A stretch of 64,000 nt of DNA from Imhoffiella fuscus (GCF_042682685.1 NZ_JBHUHX010000016.1:314003-378002); one strand, 5' to 3'; shown: positions 27,395 through 37,647, numbered from the stretch's first letter. Made by a program: numbers and translations. The notes: generated by a model from the sequence alone, not told the origin.

Positions 27395-28147
27395 ATGGAC
27401 GAAACGCTTCCTCCCCGCAAAAGACCGCGCGGCATCTATCTCTTGCCGAATCTGTTCACTACCGCAGCCTTGTTCGCGGGTTTCTACGCCGTGTTGTCCG
27501 CGACCCAGAATCGCTTCGAGGCCGCCGCACTGGCGATCTTCGCCGCGATGGTTTTGGATGGCTTCGATGGGCGGATCGCCCGCATCACCCATACCCAGAC
27601 CGATTTCGGTGCCGAGTACGACAGCCTGTCGGATATGGTCGCTTTCGGCGTGGCGCCGGCCTTGGTCGCCTATCATTGGGCGCTCGGCGAATTGGGCAAG
27701 ATCGGCTGGTTGGCCGCCTTCGTCTATACGGCCGCCGCCGCGCTGCGCCTGGCGCGCTTCAACACCCAGGTCGGGATCGCCGATAAACGCTATTTCCAGG
27801 GGCTCGCAAGCCCTTCGGCAGCGGCCATCATCGCGAGCGGAATCTGGACCGCCAGCGATCTGGGCGTCGACGGGTCCGATGTGTCCTGGCTCGCCGCCTT
27901 CCTGACGGCGGGTGCCGGTCTGCTGATGGTCAGCAATTTCCGTTACCAGAGCTTCAAGCAGCTCAACCTGCAGGGGCGGGTGCCCTTTCTGCTTGCGGTG
28001 GGGGTCATGCTGGGGTTCGCGGTGGTCTTCGTCTATCCGCCGCTGGTGCTCTTCCTGCTCGCACTCACCTATGCCATCTCGGGGCCGGCCTGGACCCTGA
28101 TGGTGATCAGGCAGAATCGGGCGAAGCGCCGTCACGACATGCCCTGA
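27395..28147 (+). CDS. pssA: CDP-diacylglycerol-serine O-phosphatidyltransferase
   Basis: 250 residues, multi-spanning. The CDP-alcohol phosphotransferase motif is present as DGFDGRIAR followed by FGAEYDSLSD (D-G-x2-A-R-x8-G-x3-D-x3-D allowing for family spacing). This is the integral-membrane PssA type found outside enterobacteria. It makes phosphatidylserine, precursor of phosphatidylethanolamine. It is divergent from hoxE; the 266 bases between them hold both promoters, in which I found no clear operator. Confidence 0.93.
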   Translation: MDETLPPRKRPRGIYLLPNLFTTAALFAGFYAVLSATQNRFEAAALAIFAAMVLDGFDGRIARITHTQTDFGAEYDSLSDMVAFGVAPALVAYHWALGELGKIGWLAAFVYTAAAALRLARFNTQVGIADKRYFQGLASPSAAAIIASGIWTASDLGVDGSDVSWLAAFLTAGAGLLMVSNFRYQSFKQLNLQGRVPFLLAVGVMLGFAVVFVYPPLVLFLLALTYAISGPAWTLMVIRQNRAKRRHDMP

Positions 28148-28286
28148 TAGCCGTTCTCGCGAGTCCAAGCGCTGCTTGGGTTCGCGGGTTGGCTGTTAAG
28201 TCGTTGACTCGGGACGCGGGGCGTCCATCTGGGTGGGGCGCGTTTCTTTCGTGGGAACGTCGAGTCGGCTTTCGACGCGCCGAAAC

Positions 28287-28316
28287 GCAAAAAGGCGCTG
28301 CATATGCAGCGCCTTT
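28287..28316 (-). terminator. Rho-independent terminator of the tRNA-Leu gene
   Basis: A perfect 26-base palindrome (28291-28316) with GGCGCTGC arms around ATAT is followed on the minus strand by a run of five T. It lies 34 bases beyond the 3' end of the tRNA, so it ends that transcript. On the plus strand only three T follow, so it would serve pssA less well. Confidence 0.85.
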
Positions 28317-28350
28317 AGGGTAGGAGCCTTTTGACTGACTCCTAAGAATT

Positions 28351-28437
28351 TGGTGCCGAGAAGAGGACTCGAACCTCCACGAGCTTTCGCCCACATGGAC
28401 CTGAACCATGCGCGTCTACCAATTCCGCCACCTCGGC
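28351..28437 (-). tRNA. tRNA-Leu (anticodon CAG)
   Basis: 87 bases including the encoded CCA. Acceptor arms GCCGAGG and its partner, D-loop GGTAGACGC, anticodon stem CATGG/CCATG around TTCAGGT (anticodon CAG), a long variable arm typical of class II tRNA-Leu, and TTCGAGTCC in the T-arm are all seen on the minus strand. Confidence 0.97.
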
Positions 28438-28486
28438 AAAGGGGCCGGGAACCATCGTTTCGGTGTGTCCCCGTGGTGAGCTGCGA

Positions 28487-28515
28487 ATATTAGAGAGACA
28501 CGTCGGTCGTGTCAA
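28487..28515 (-). promoter_or_regulatory. Sigma-70 promoter of tRNA-Leu
   Basis: Minus strand TTGACA (28515-28510), a 17-base spacer and TAATAT (28492-28487): a near-consensus promoter 50 bases upstream of the tRNA. Confidence 0.85.
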
Positions 28516-28552
28516 GGGTACACTAACATTTTTCTGGAGATACTGAATTCAC

Positions 28553-30919
28553 GTGGCAAGACGTCGAGCATCCACTACCGCGAGAGACGCGGACCCTCAT
28601 CGCCAGCGCGAGGCGAAAAAGTACGCTAACCCTATCCCTAGCCGGGAATTTATCCTCGAAACGATCACCGGCAACGGTGCCCTTCTGTCCTTCGACGAAT
28701 TGGCAGCCATCCTGGAGCTGCAGGACGAGCAGGATCTCGTCGCGCTGGATCGCCGCCTCGGCGCCATGGTGCGCGACGGTCAGCTGGTTCGGAATCGCAA
28801 CCAGGCATTTTGTCCGGTCAACAAACGCGATCTGATCGCCGGGCGCGTGATCGGGCATCCGGATGGTTTCGGGTTCGTCCGTCCGGACGAGGGCGGCGAC
28901 GACCTCTATCTCTATCCTAAGGAGATGCGCGCGCTCTTTCACGGTGACCGGGTCGTGGTGCGGGTGAGTGGACGCGATCGTCGCGGCCGGCTTGAGGGCG
29001 CCGTGGTCGAGATCCTAGAGCGCAACACGCGCACCGTCGTCGGTCGTCTCAATAAGGAAAGTGGCGTTGGCTTCGTGGTGCCGGACAACAAGCGTCTGAC
29101 GCACGACATCATCATCCCAAGCGATCGCATCAATGGGGCCGAGCAGGGTCAGATCGTCGTTGCGGAGATCATCGATCAGCCGACGCGCCGTACCCAGCCG
29201 ATCGGCCGTGTGGCCGAGGTCCTGGGCAACCACATGGCGCCGGGCATGGAAACGGATATCTCGATCCGCGCCCATGATCTGCCGATCGAGTGGCCCGAGA
29301 CGGTCGAGGCCGAGATCGCTGCGCTGGGTCCCGAGGTTCCGGAATCCGCGAAGGAGGGGCGCACCGATCTGCGCGCGCTTCCGCTGGTGACCATCGACGG
29401 GGCGGATGCGCGCGATTTCGACGACGCCGTCTATTGCGAGCGCAAGCCCAAGGGCTGGAAGCTTCTGGTCTGTATCGCCGACGTGTCGAGCTACGTGCGA
29501 CCGGGGACCGCCTTGGATGCCGAAGCCTATGCGCGCGGCAACTCGGTCTATTTCCCCGACCGGGTCATTCCCATGTTGCCTGAGGTCCTCTCCAACGGTC
29601 TCTGCTCGCTGAATCCCCATGTGGATCGGCTGTGCATGACGGCGGAGCTGTACGTGAACGCCGAGGGCAAGGTCACGCGCACGCGTTTCTTCGAGGCCGT
29701 AATGCGCTCCCATGCTCGACTGACCTACGACCAGGTTGCGGCCATGGTGGTCGATGGGGACGGGGAGCTTTGCAGCAAATACGCAGAGCTGCTGCCGCAT
29801 CTGCATGAGCTCTATCAGCTCTATCAGGTGCTGCACCAGGCGCGGGTCCAGCGCGGTGCGATCGACTTCGACACCACCGAAACCAAGTTCGCATTCAACG
29901 ACCAGGGGCGTATCGAGGCGGTCGTGCCGCAGGTGCGCAACGATGCGCACAAGCTCATCGAGGAGTGCATGCTGGCGGCCAACGTCGCCGCCGCGCGTCT
30001 GTTCCAGCGCAAGCGCATTCCGGCCATCTACCGCATCCACGATACGCCGAGCGAGGAGAAGCTCCACGATCTGCGCGAGTTCCTGGATCGATTGGCGCTC
30101 AAGCTGCCGGGCGGCCCCAAGCCGACCGCGCACGACTATGCCGAGCTGCTCCAACAGGTTAAGGGCCGCCCGGACTGGCGTCTGATTCAGACGGTGCTGT
30201 TGCGCTCCATGCAGCAGGCCATGTACAGCTCGGACAATGCCGGCCATTTCGGTCTGGCCTACGATGCCTACACCCATTTCACCTCGCCGATCCGGCGCTA
30301 CCCGGATTTGGTGGTGCACCGGCTCATCAAGCATTTGCTGGCGGGCGGCACGACGGCCGATATGGACTACTCGGGCACCGAGTTGCAGCAGATCGGCGAG
30401 CATAGCTCGGGCACCGAGCGTCGCGCCGACGAGGCGACCCGCGATGCCGAGGACTGGCTCAAGTGCGAGTTCATGCAGGACAAGCTGGGCGAGAAGTTCG
30501 ACGGCACCATCACCAGCGTCAACTCATTCGGCATCTTCGTCGAACTCGATACCTTTTTCGTCGACGGCTTGGTGCATATCACCGCGCTGGACAACGACTT
30601 CTATCACTTCGATCCCATCGGCCACCGTCTGCACGGTGAGCGCACGGGAACCGTCTATCGGCTGGGAGACCGTTTGCGTGTTCAGGTCGCCGCAGTGAAT
30701 CTGGACGATCGCAAGATCGATTTCGTCCTCGCCGAGCCGGCTGCCTCGCAGACCGATGGATCGTCGCGGCGCAAGTCGGCCGGACGTGCGAAGGACAAGC
30801 CCGCCGCGCCATCCGGTTCTGCGGCACCATCGGGTGCCAAGGCGCCATCCGGTTCCAAAAAGCCGCGTCAACGCAATCGGCGTAAGCGCAAGCCCAGCGG
30901 TCAGGCGCCCTCCGATTGA
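28553..30919 (+). CDS. rnr: Ribonuclease R
   Basis: 788 residues. An N-terminal winged-helix and cold-shock region (28-260; GHPDGFGFVRPDEGGDDLYLY) is followed by the RNB catalytic domain (about 265-600) with the metal-binding aspartates in DGADARDFDDAVY, then an S1 domain (about 646-730; FDGTITSVNSFGIFVELDTFFVDGLVH) and a basic Lys/Arg-rich tail. It is a processive 3'-5' exoribonuclease for structured RNA. The GTG at 28553 has CTGGAG about 13 bases upstream. rlmB follows after one base, as in E. coli. Confidence 0.97.
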   Translation: MARRRASTTARDADPHRQREAKKYANPIPSREFILETITGNGALLSFDELAAILELQDEQDLVALDRRLGAMVRDGQLVRNRNQAFCPVNKRDLIAGRVIGHPDGFGFVRPDEGGDDLYLYPKEMRALFHGDRVVVRVSGRDRRGRLEGAVVEILERNTRTVVGRLNKESGVGFVVPDNKRLTHDIIIPSDRINGAEQGQIVVAEIIDQPTRRTQPIGRVAEVLGNHMAPGMETDISIRAHDLPIEWPETVEAEIAALGPEVPESAKEGRTDLRALPLVTIDGADARDFDDAVYCERKPKGWKLLVCIADVSSYVRPGTALDAEAYARGNSVYFPDRVIPMLPEVLSNGLCSLNPHVDRLCMTAELYVNAEGKVTRTRFFEAVMRSHARLTYDQVAAMVVDGDGELCSKYAELLPHLHELYQLYQVLHQARVQRGAIDFDTTETKFAFNDQGRIEAVVPQVRNDAHKLIEECMLAANVAAARLFQRKRIPAIYRIHDTPSEEKLHDLREFLDRLALKLPGGPKPTAHDYAELLQQVKGRPDWRLIQTVLLRSMQQAMYSSDNAGHFGLAYDAYTHFTSPIRRYPDLVVHRLIKHLLAGGTTADMDYSGTELQQIGEHSSGTERRADEATRDAEDWLKCEFMQDKLGEKFDGTITSVNSFGIFVELDTFFVDGLVHITALDNDFYHFDPIGHRLHGERTGTVYRLGDRLRVQVAAVNLDDRKIDFVLAEPAASQTDGSSRRKSAGRAKDKPAAPSGSAAPSGAKAPSGSKKPRQRNRRKRKPSGQAPSD

Positions 30920-30920
30920 A

Positions 30921-31667
30921 ATGAAGGATCATTCTTCCGTTGCTGGCATTCACAGCGTTCGCAGCGCGCTCAAGTTTGGATCCGAGGGCGTGGGCGAACT
31001 CTGGTTGGAACGTACCCGTCGCGACCGTCGCTTGGGTGAGCTGGCCGATCTGGCGCGCGAGGGCGGTGTCAAGGTCCGCCTCATGGATCGGGACGACCTG
31101 GATAAGGCCGTCTCCGGCGCCAAGCATCAGGGTGCGGTCGCCTGGGTGCGGGTGCCCGTGTCGCTCACCGAGCAGGATCTGAGCGCGCATCTGGATCGGA
31201 TCGAGGGGCCGCCTTTCCTGCTGCTGCTCGACGAGGTTCAGGATCCGCACAACCTCGGTGCCTGTCTGCGTACCGCCGAGGCGGTCGGTGCCCATGCCGT
31301 CATTGCGCCCAAGGACAACGCGGTCGGGCTGACGCCGGTGGTATGCAAGGTCGCGAGCGGTGCCGCCGAGACCATGCCCTACTATCAGGTGACCAATCTG
31401 GCACGCACCATGGACACGCTCAAGTCGCGCGGTATCTGGCTGACCGGCACCGCCGGCGAGGCGTCCACCGATCTCTATGCCGCCGATCTGGTCGGGCCGT
31501 TGGGTCTGGTGATGGGTAGCGAAGGGACCGGGATGCGTCGTCTGACCCGGGAGCGCTGCGACACACTGGTTCGACTCCCCATGCATGGTTGCGTCGAGAG
31601 TCTCAATGTTTCGGTCGCGACCGGCATCTGTCTCTACGAGGCGCTGAGACAGCGCCGACACGCCTAG
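30921..31667 (+). CDS. rlmB: 23S rRNA (guanosine-2'-O)-methyltransferase
   Basis: 248 residues. The N-terminal substrate-binding domain (VAGIHSVRSAL) leads into a SPOUT fold: LLLDEVQDPHNLGACLRTAEAVGAHAV, GPLGLVMGSEGTGMRRLT and LPMHGCVESLNVSVATGICLYE form the AdoMet knot. It methylates G2251 in E. coli 23S rRNA. It begins one base after the rnr stop, the standard pairing. Confidence 0.96.
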   Translation: MKDHSSVAGIHSVRSALKFGSEGVGELWLERTRRDRRLGELADLAREGGVKVRLMDRDDLDKAVSGAKHQGAVAWVRVPVSLTEQDLSAHLDRIEGPPFLLLLDEVQDPHNLGACLRTAEAVGAHAVIAPKDNAVGLTPVVCKVASGAAETMPYYQVTNLARTMDTLKSRGIWLTGTAGEASTDLYAADLVGPLGLVMGSEGTGMRRLTRERCDTLVRLPMHGCVESLNVSVATGICLYEALRQRRHA

Positions 31668-31868
31668 ACGCCTTCCGAGGTGTTCGCCCCCGCGCCCAGT
31701 CGAGTGAACCCCGTTTCGTTCGGTGTTTTGGAGCGGGGGTCTGCCTTCGGGAGCTTTTCCTAAACCTCAACTCGGGGCGATTCCGGGCACCGCTGCATGG
31801 CGGGTTCGTCACCCCCGCTGAGTCACGTTATGATGTCCGACAACTCCAAGCACTTAGAGCAATCGCCG

Positions 31869-34800
31869 ATGCTGGTTCTCCGTGGCGCCCCAGCCATCTC
31901 CGAGTTCCGTCTGCGCAAGCTTGCCGATCGTCTCGGCGAGCAAACCGGAACGCCGATTCAACTCTATGCCGAGCTCGTGCATTTCGCCCAGCTTTCGGGC
32001 GATCTGGACGCGAGCGGCCGGTCCGTCTTGGAGCGTCTTCTGCGCTATGGGCCGAGCCTTCCGGCGCATGCGCCGGAAGGAGCGCTGGTGCTGGTCGTAC
32101 CCAGGCCCGGCACCATCTCGCCCTGGTCGTCCAAGGCCACGGACATCGCCCATAACTGCGGTCTGACCCAGATCCAGCGTCTGGAGCGCGGAACCGCCTA
32201 TTACCTCGCATCCGAGACGGGGACGATTGCCGAGGACGCGCTGCTCAAAGCGGCGGCGATTCTCCACGACCGCATGACCCAGGTAGCCCTGTTCGAGATG
32301 GACGCGGCGCATCGTCTCTTCGACGGCGCGGATCCGAGACCGGCCCAACGGGTCGACGTCCTGGGGCTCGGCCGTCCGGCCCTGGTCGCCGCCAACGGCG
32401 AACTGGGTCTAGCCCTGTCCGACGACGAGATCGATTATCTGACCGAGAGCTTCCAGTCGCTCGGACGCAATCCGACCGACGTCGAACTGATGATGTTCGC
32501 CCAGGCGAACTCCGAGCATTGCCGGCACAAAATCTTCAACGCCGACTGGATCATCGACGGCGAGGCCCAGGAGCGCTCGCTGTTCAAGATGATCCGCCAC
32601 ACCACGGACACCTCGCCCGAGGGGGTGCTTTCGGCCTACAAGGACAACGCGGCCGTCATCGAGGGCTGGGACGGGCGCCGTTTCATGCCCTGTCCCCAGA
32701 CCGGGATCTACTGCGAGTCCGAGGAGGAGATCCATCTCCTCATGAAGGTCGAGACCCACAACCATCCGACCGCCATCGCCCCGGATCCGGGCGCGGCGAC
32801 AGGCTCGGGTGGCGAGATCCGCGACGAGGGCGCGACCGGCCGGGGCGCCAAGCCCAAGGCGGGTCTGTGCGGCTTCTCGGTCTCCAACCTGCGCATCCCC
32901 GGCTTCGAGCAGCCTTGGGAACGCGATTTCGGTAAGCCGGGGCGCATCGTCTCGGCACTCGACATCATGCTCGAGGGTCCGATCGGCGCGGCGGCCTTCA
33001 ACAACGAGTTCGGGCGCCCCAATCTGACGGGCTATTTCCGCACCTACGAGCAGGAGATTCCCACCTCGGACGGCGCGACCGAGCTGCGCGGCTATCACAA
33101 GCCGATCATGCTCGCCGGCGGCATGGGCAACATCCGCGCCGAGCACGTCGCCAAGGACGCCTTCCCGCCGGGCACGCCACTGATCGTGCTGGGCGGTCCG
33201 GCGATGCTGATCGGTCTCGGCGGCGGGGCGGCCTCCAGCATGGCCTCGGGCGCCTCGGCCGAGGACCTGGACTTCGCCTCGGTGCAGCGCGCCAACCCCG
33301 AGATGCAGCGCCGCTGTCAGGAGGTCATCGACCGCTGCTGGTCGCGCGGCGAGGAGAACCCCATCCTCTTTATCCACGACGTCGGTGCCGGCGGTCTCTC
33401 GAACGCGCTGCCCGAGCTGGTCCACGACGGCGAGCGCGGCGGGCGTTTCGAGCTGCGCGAGATCCCGAACGACGATCCGGGCATGTCGCCGATGGAGATC
33501 TGGTGCAACGAGTCCCAGGAACGCTATGTGCTGGCGGTCGCCGCCGAGCGTCTGGAGACCTTCAAGGCGATCTGCGAGCGCGAGCGCTGTCCCTATGCCG
33601 TGGTCGGCGAGGCGACCGAGGAGGAGCACCTGACTCTCGGCGACCGTCTGCTGGACGACCGTCCGATCGACATGCCGCTGCCCCTGCTGTTCGGCAAGCC
33701 GCCCAAGATGCAGCGCGACGTGGCTCGGGTCGCTCCGCCGGCCGCGCCCTTCGCGACCCAGGACCTGGATCTGCGCGAGGCGGTGTTCCGGGTGCTGCGT
33801 CTGCCCACGGTGGCTGACAAGAGCTTCCTCATCACCATCGGCGACCGCAGCATCACGGGCCAGGTGGCGCGCGACCAGATGGTCGGTCCCTGGCAGATCC
33901 CGGTGGCCGACTGCGCCGTGACCCTCAGCGACTATCGCGGCTACTGCGGCGAGGCCATGGCGATGGGCGAGCGTACCCCGCTGGCCCTGCTCGACGCCCC
34001 GGCGTCCGGGCGCATGGCGGTCGGCGAGGCGCTGACCAACATCGCCGCAGCCTCGATCGAGGCGCTGGGCGACATCAAGCTCTCGGCCAACTGGATGGCG
34101 GCCGCCGGACATGCCGGCGAGGACGCCCGGCTCTACGACACGGTGCGTGCGGTCGGCATGGAACTCTGTGCCGAGCTCGGCATCGCCATCCCGGTCGGCA
34201 AGGACTCCATGAGCATGAAGACGGTGTGGCAGGACGCCGAGGGCGGGCGCCGCGAGATGACCGCGCCCCTGTCCCTGATCGTCTCCGCCTTCGCGCCCGT
34301 CGACGACGTGCGCCGTACCCTCACGCCCCAGCTGCGCACCGATCAGGGCGATACGGATCTGATCCTCATCGACCTGGGGCAGGGCCGCAACCGCCTCGGC
34401 GCCTCCTGTCTCGCCCAGGTCTACGGCGCGCTGGGCGAGGAGGGGCCGGATATCGAGGACGCGGATCTGCTCAAGCGCTTCTTCGCCGCGATCCGCGAAC
34501 TGCGCGGCGAGGAGATGATCCTGGCCTATCACGACCGCTCCGACGGCGGTCTCATCGCGACCCTCTGCGAGATGGCCTTCGCCGGGCGCTGCGGCATCGA
34601 CGTGGACCTGTCGGCGGTCGGTGCCGACGACGTCGCATCCCTGTTCAGCGAGGAGCTGGGCGCGGTCATCCAGGTCCGTCATTCGGAAACCGATGCCGTG
34701 CTGCAGATCCTGGACTATTACGGTCTGGCCGAGTTCAGCCCGGTGATCGGCATGATCGACGACAGCGACACGGTGCGCGTCTGCCGCCGCTGCCGCGTGC

Positions 34801-35762
34801 TCTTCGAGGCCGAGCGGGTCGACCTGCAGCGGGCCTGGTCCGAGACCAGCTACCGGATGCAATCGCTGCGCGACAATCCCGAGTGCGCCGAGGAGTCCTT
34901 CGCGCGGATCGCCGAGGCGGATCCGGGGCTGCACGCCAGCCTCACCTTCGATCCGGACCACGACATCGCCGCGCCCTTCATCGAGCGCGGGGCACGTCCG
35001 CCGATCGCCATCCTGCGCGAGCAGGGCGTCAACGGTCAGATCGAGATGGCCGCGGCCTTCCACGTGGCCGGCTTCGAGTGCGTCGACGTCCATCTCTCGG
35101 ACGTCATCGCCGGACGCATCGATCTGGAGCGCTTCCGCGGGCTCGTGGCCTGCGGTGGCTTCTCCTACGGCGACGTGCTGGGGGCCGGCGAGGGCTGGGC
35201 CAAGACCATCCTCTTCAATCCGCGTGCGCGCGATCAGTTCCAGTCGTTCTTCGAGCGTTCGGACACCTTCGGGCTCGGCATCTGCAACGGCTGTCAGATG
35301 CTCTCGAATCTGAGCGAGCTGATTCCGGGGGCCGAGCATTGGCCGCGTTTCGTGCGCAACCGCTCGGAGCAGTTCGAGGCGCGCACCCTGATGCTGGAGG
35401 TCACCGAGACCCCGTCGGTGCTGCTCGCCGGCATGGCCGGATCGCGCATGCCGATCGCCGTGGCGCACGGCGAGGGCCGGGCCGAGTTCCGCGATGCCGC
35501 GCACCTGGCCGCAGCCCGTTCAGGGATGGCAGCGCGCTATGTCGAGAACGACGGGCGGGTCGCCGAGCGCTATCCGGCCAATCCAAACGGCTCGCCCGAG
35601 GGCATCGCCGGACTCACGACGCTGGACGGTCGGGTCACCATCATGATGCCGCATCCGGAGCGTGTCTTCCGCGCGGTTCAGAACTCCTGGCATCCGGATG
35701 ATTGGGGGCAGGACGGGCCTTGGATGCGGCTCTTCCGCAATGCGCGCGTCTGGGTGGATTGA
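31869..35762 (+). CDS. purL: Phosphoribosylformylglycinamidine synthase
   Basis: 1297 residues, close to the E. coli enzyme (1295). The ATG at 31869 gives MLVLRGAPAISEFRLRKL, the usual N-terminus; the frame is open to 31797 but the extra residues are not conserved. Two PurM-like FGAM synthase units (HSEHCRHK-type ANSEHCRHKIFNADW; KVETHNHPTAIAP; GKDSMSMKT) are followed by the glutamine amidotransferase domain with the nucleophile in GICNGCQML (about 1138) and HGEGRAEF. It performs the fourth step of purine synthesis. Confidence 0.97.
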   Translation: MLVLRGAPAISEFRLRKLADRLGEQTGTPIQLYAELVHFAQLSGDLDASGRSVLERLLRYGPSLPAHAPEGALVLVVPRPGTISPWSSKATDIAHNCGLTQIQRLERGTAYYLASETGTIAEDALLKAAAILHDRMTQVALFEMDAAHRLFDGADPRPAQRVDVLGLGRPALVAANGELGLALSDDEIDYLTESFQSLGRNPTDVELMMFAQANSEHCRHKIFNADWIIDGEAQERSLFKMIRHTTDTSPEGVLSAYKDNAAVIEGWDGRRFMPCPQTGIYCESEEEIHLLMKVETHNHPTAIAPDPGAATGSGGEIRDEGATGRGAKPKAGLCGFSVSNLRIPGFEQPWERDFGKPGRIVSALDIMLEGPIGAAAFNNEFGRPNLTGYFRTYEQEIPTSDGATELRGYHKPIMLAGGMGNIRAEHVAKDAFPPGTPLIVLGGPAMLIGLGGGAASSMASGASAEDLDFASVQRANPEMQRRCQEVIDRCWSRGEENPILFIHDVGAGGLSNALPELVHDGERGGRFELREIPNDDPGMSPMEIWCNESQERYVLAVAAERLETFKAICERERCPYAVVGEATEEEHLTLGDRLLDDRPIDMPLPLLFGKPPKMQRDVARVAPPAAPFATQDLDLREAVFRVLRLPTVADKSFLITIGDRSITGQVARDQMVGPWQIPVADCAVTLSDYRGYCGEAMAMGERTPLALLDAPASGRMAVGEALTNIAAASIEALGDIKLSANWMAAAGHAGEDARLYDTVRAVGMELCAELGIAIPVGKDSMSMKTVWQDAEGGRREMTAPLSLIVSAFAPVDDVRRTLTPQLRTDQGDTDLILIDLGQGRNRLGASCLAQVYGALGEEGPDIEDADLLKRFFAAIRELRGEEMILAYHDRSDGGLIATLCEMAFAGRCGIDVDLSAVGADDVASLFSEELGAVIQVRHSETDAVLQILDYYGLAEFSPVIGMIDDSDTVRVCRRCRVLFEAERVDLQRAWSETSYRMQSLRDNPECAEESFARIAEADPGLHASLTFDPDHDIAAPFIERGARPPIAILREQGVNGQIEMAAAFHVAGFECVDVHLSDVIAGRIDLERFRGLVACGGFSYGDVLGAGEGWAKTILFNPRARDQFQSFFERSDTFGLGICNGCQMLSNLSELIPGAEHWPRFVRNRSEQFEARTLMLEVTETPSVLLAGMAGSRMPIAVAHGEGRAEFRDAAHLAAARSGMAARYVENDGRVAERYPANPNGSPEGIAGLTTLDGRVTIMMPHPERVFRAVQNSWHPDDWGQDGPWMRLFRNARVWVD

Positions 35763-35769
35763 CGGTAGA

Positions 35770-35808
35770 GAACGGCCCTTGGATTGCCTTCGCCTCCGAG
35801 GGCCGTTC
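35770..35808 (+). terminator. Hairpin after purL
   Basis: Ten-base perfect arms (GAACGGCCCT and its complement) around a 19-base loop begin eight bases after the purL stop. No T-run follows, so it is only a possible terminator or RNA-stabilising hairpin. Confidence 0.45.
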
Positions 35809-35888
35809 CAATCTCGTGATCTGAATCGCAGACGGTGGCGGGGCTTCTTGAGACTGTGCAGTAAACAGGAGCTCAAGGAACGATAGAT

Positions 35889-37559
35889 ATGGACGCAAGC
35901 CCGATCCAAGACACACGCATCAATCTGCGCGTCCTGCACGAGCGGGCGAGTCGGGCCTCTCTGCAGGGCATCCTGATCGCGATTGTCGCTGTCATTCTGG
36001 CGACGCTCGCGGTCTGCTATGTGTCCGAGCGCGGCATTAGCCTTGAGGGCTTGATCAATGCCCAGCGCACCAATTTCGCGCTCTGGGTGCTGGATCTGAT
36101 GCCCTTCGTCTTCGCCTACGTCGGGCAATATGTCACCTTTACGCTCGCGCGGGAGGCGAACTCCCTGGTGCGTAAGCAGACGCGCGAACTGCGTGACCGG
36201 GCGGACGACCTGCAGAAGCAGGCCACCTTCGCCGCCACGCACGATCATGTCACCGAGCTGCCCAATCGGGCGCTCTTCTCGGATCGCATCGACCGTGCGA
36301 TCAGGGTGTGTCCAGACCAGGGGGCACGTTTCGGCGTCCTGTTTCTGGCGATCGAAAATCTCAACGACGTTCAGGATACCTTGGGGGCGGCATCGAGCGA
36401 CCTGTTGCTCAGACAGATCGCCACGCGTTTGACCGGCTGGATCAAGCCCCAGGACAGTCTGGCGCGCCTGGAGAGTCACGTCTTCGGACTCATGATCCAA
36501 GATGTGGTCGATCACGACTCGGCCGAGAAGGCGGCGCACGGACTGCAAAAGGCGATGGATCCGCCCTTCCAGGCCGGCGATATCAAGATCAGCATGCATA
36601 CGAGCATCGGGATCGTGATCGTTCCCGAACATGGCGAGGATCAGGATCTCCTGCTGCAACGGGCGGGGGTGGCGACCTACATGGGCAGCCGTGCCTACAA
36701 TGGCTTCGCCATCTATTCGCCGACACAGGACGACGAGAGCCCCAGGCGGCTGACGCTGATGGGCGAACTGCGCCAAGCGATCGACCGTGGTCAGTTCATG
36801 CTCTATCACCAGCCCAAGATCGACATCGCCAGCGGTCGGGTCATTGGCTCGGAGGCGCTGATCCGTTGGTACCACGGTCGCGATGGTTTCATTCCGCCGG
36901 AAGAGTTCGTCGGTCTGGCCGAGCGCACGCGCATGATTCGCCCGCTGACCCTCTGGGTCCTGGAGCATGCCTTCAACGATTGTGCCGGACTGCATCGGCT
37001 CGGGTTCGACTGGACCGTCTCCATCAATCTATCCGCCCGCGACCTGCACGACCCCGAGTTCCCCGATCTCGTCGCGGGGATGATGGCCCGCACCGGCATC
37101 CAGCCTGACTGGGTCATGTTGGAGATCACCGAGAGCAGCATCATGGCGGATCCGGTGCGCGTTCTAAACGTCCTCGAACGTATCCACAGCATGGGGTTCC
37201 ACTTCTCGATCGACGATTTCGGCACCGGCTATTCGTCGCTCGCCTATCTCAAGAAGCTGCCGGTGTCGGAACTCAAGATCGACAAATCCTTCGTGATGGA
37301 CATGCCGCGCAGCGAGAGCGATGGGGTTATCGTCCGTGCAACCGTCGAGTTGGGCCACAACCTGGGTCTCAAGGTGACGGCCGAGGGTGTGGAGGATGCC
37401 GAGTCGCTTCGCATTCTGCGCTCGATCGGCTGCGACACCGCTCAGGGCTACTACTTCTCGAAGCCGCGTCCCTTGAACGAGATTCTGGCCTGGCAGCAGA
37501 GCGGGCTTTGGAAGGCCAGCCGCGATTCCCTCTCGGAAGCGGATCTCCGGGCGTCGTAG
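35889..37559 (+). CDS. Membrane-bound GGDEF-EAL protein, probable c-di-GMP phosphodiesterase
   Basis: 556 residues. Two membrane segments (about 20-40 and 56-80) precede a short helical linker. The GGDEF domain has the start FAATHDHVTELPNRALF, but the active site reads RLESHVFGLM instead of R.GGDEF.L, so it cannot make c-di-GMP. The EAL domain is intact: GSEALIRWYH, LEITESSIM, IDDFGTGYSSLAYLKKLP, LKIDKSFV and AEGVEDAE. It should hydrolyse c-di-GMP at the membrane. Monocistronic after purL; the short periplasmic loop leaves the signal unknown. Confidence 0.92.
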   Translation: MDASPIQDTRINLRVLHERASRASLQGILIAIVAVILATLAVCYVSERGISLEGLINAQRTNFALWVLDLMPFVFAYVGQYVTFTLAREANSLVRKQTRELRDRADDLQKQATFAATHDHVTELPNRALFSDRIDRAIRVCPDQGARFGVLFLAIENLNDVQDTLGAASSDLLLRQIATRLTGWIKPQDSLARLESHVFGLMIQDVVDHDSAEKAAHGLQKAMDPPFQAGDIKISMHTSIGIVIVPEHGEDQDLLLQRAGVATYMGSRAYNGFAIYSPTQDDESPRRLTLMGELRQAIDRGQFMLYHQPKIDIASGRVIGSEALIRWYHGRDGFIPPEEFVGLAERTRMIRPLTLWVLEHAFNDCAGLHRLGFDWTVSINLSARDLHDPEFPDLVAGMMARTGIQPDWVMLEITESSIMADPVRVLNVLERIHSMGFHFSIDDFGTGYSSLAYLKKLPVSELKIDKSFVMDMPRSESDGVIVRATVELGHNLGLKVTAEGVEDAESLRILRSIGCDTAQGYYFSKPRPLNEILAWQQSGLWKASRDSLSEADLRAS

Positions 37560-37647
37560 TCGTCCGGAGATCCGCGTCTGTCATCATCGGCGCGGCCCGA
37601 TCAGCTGAAAGCGGGTGTCCGGGGGCCGATAGCTGCCCGCTCCGTCT

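Noticed and set aside
32409..35504. A 1031-codon open frame antisense to purL
   Set aside because: Its length results from codon bias of purL. It has no ribosome binding site or recognisable domain.
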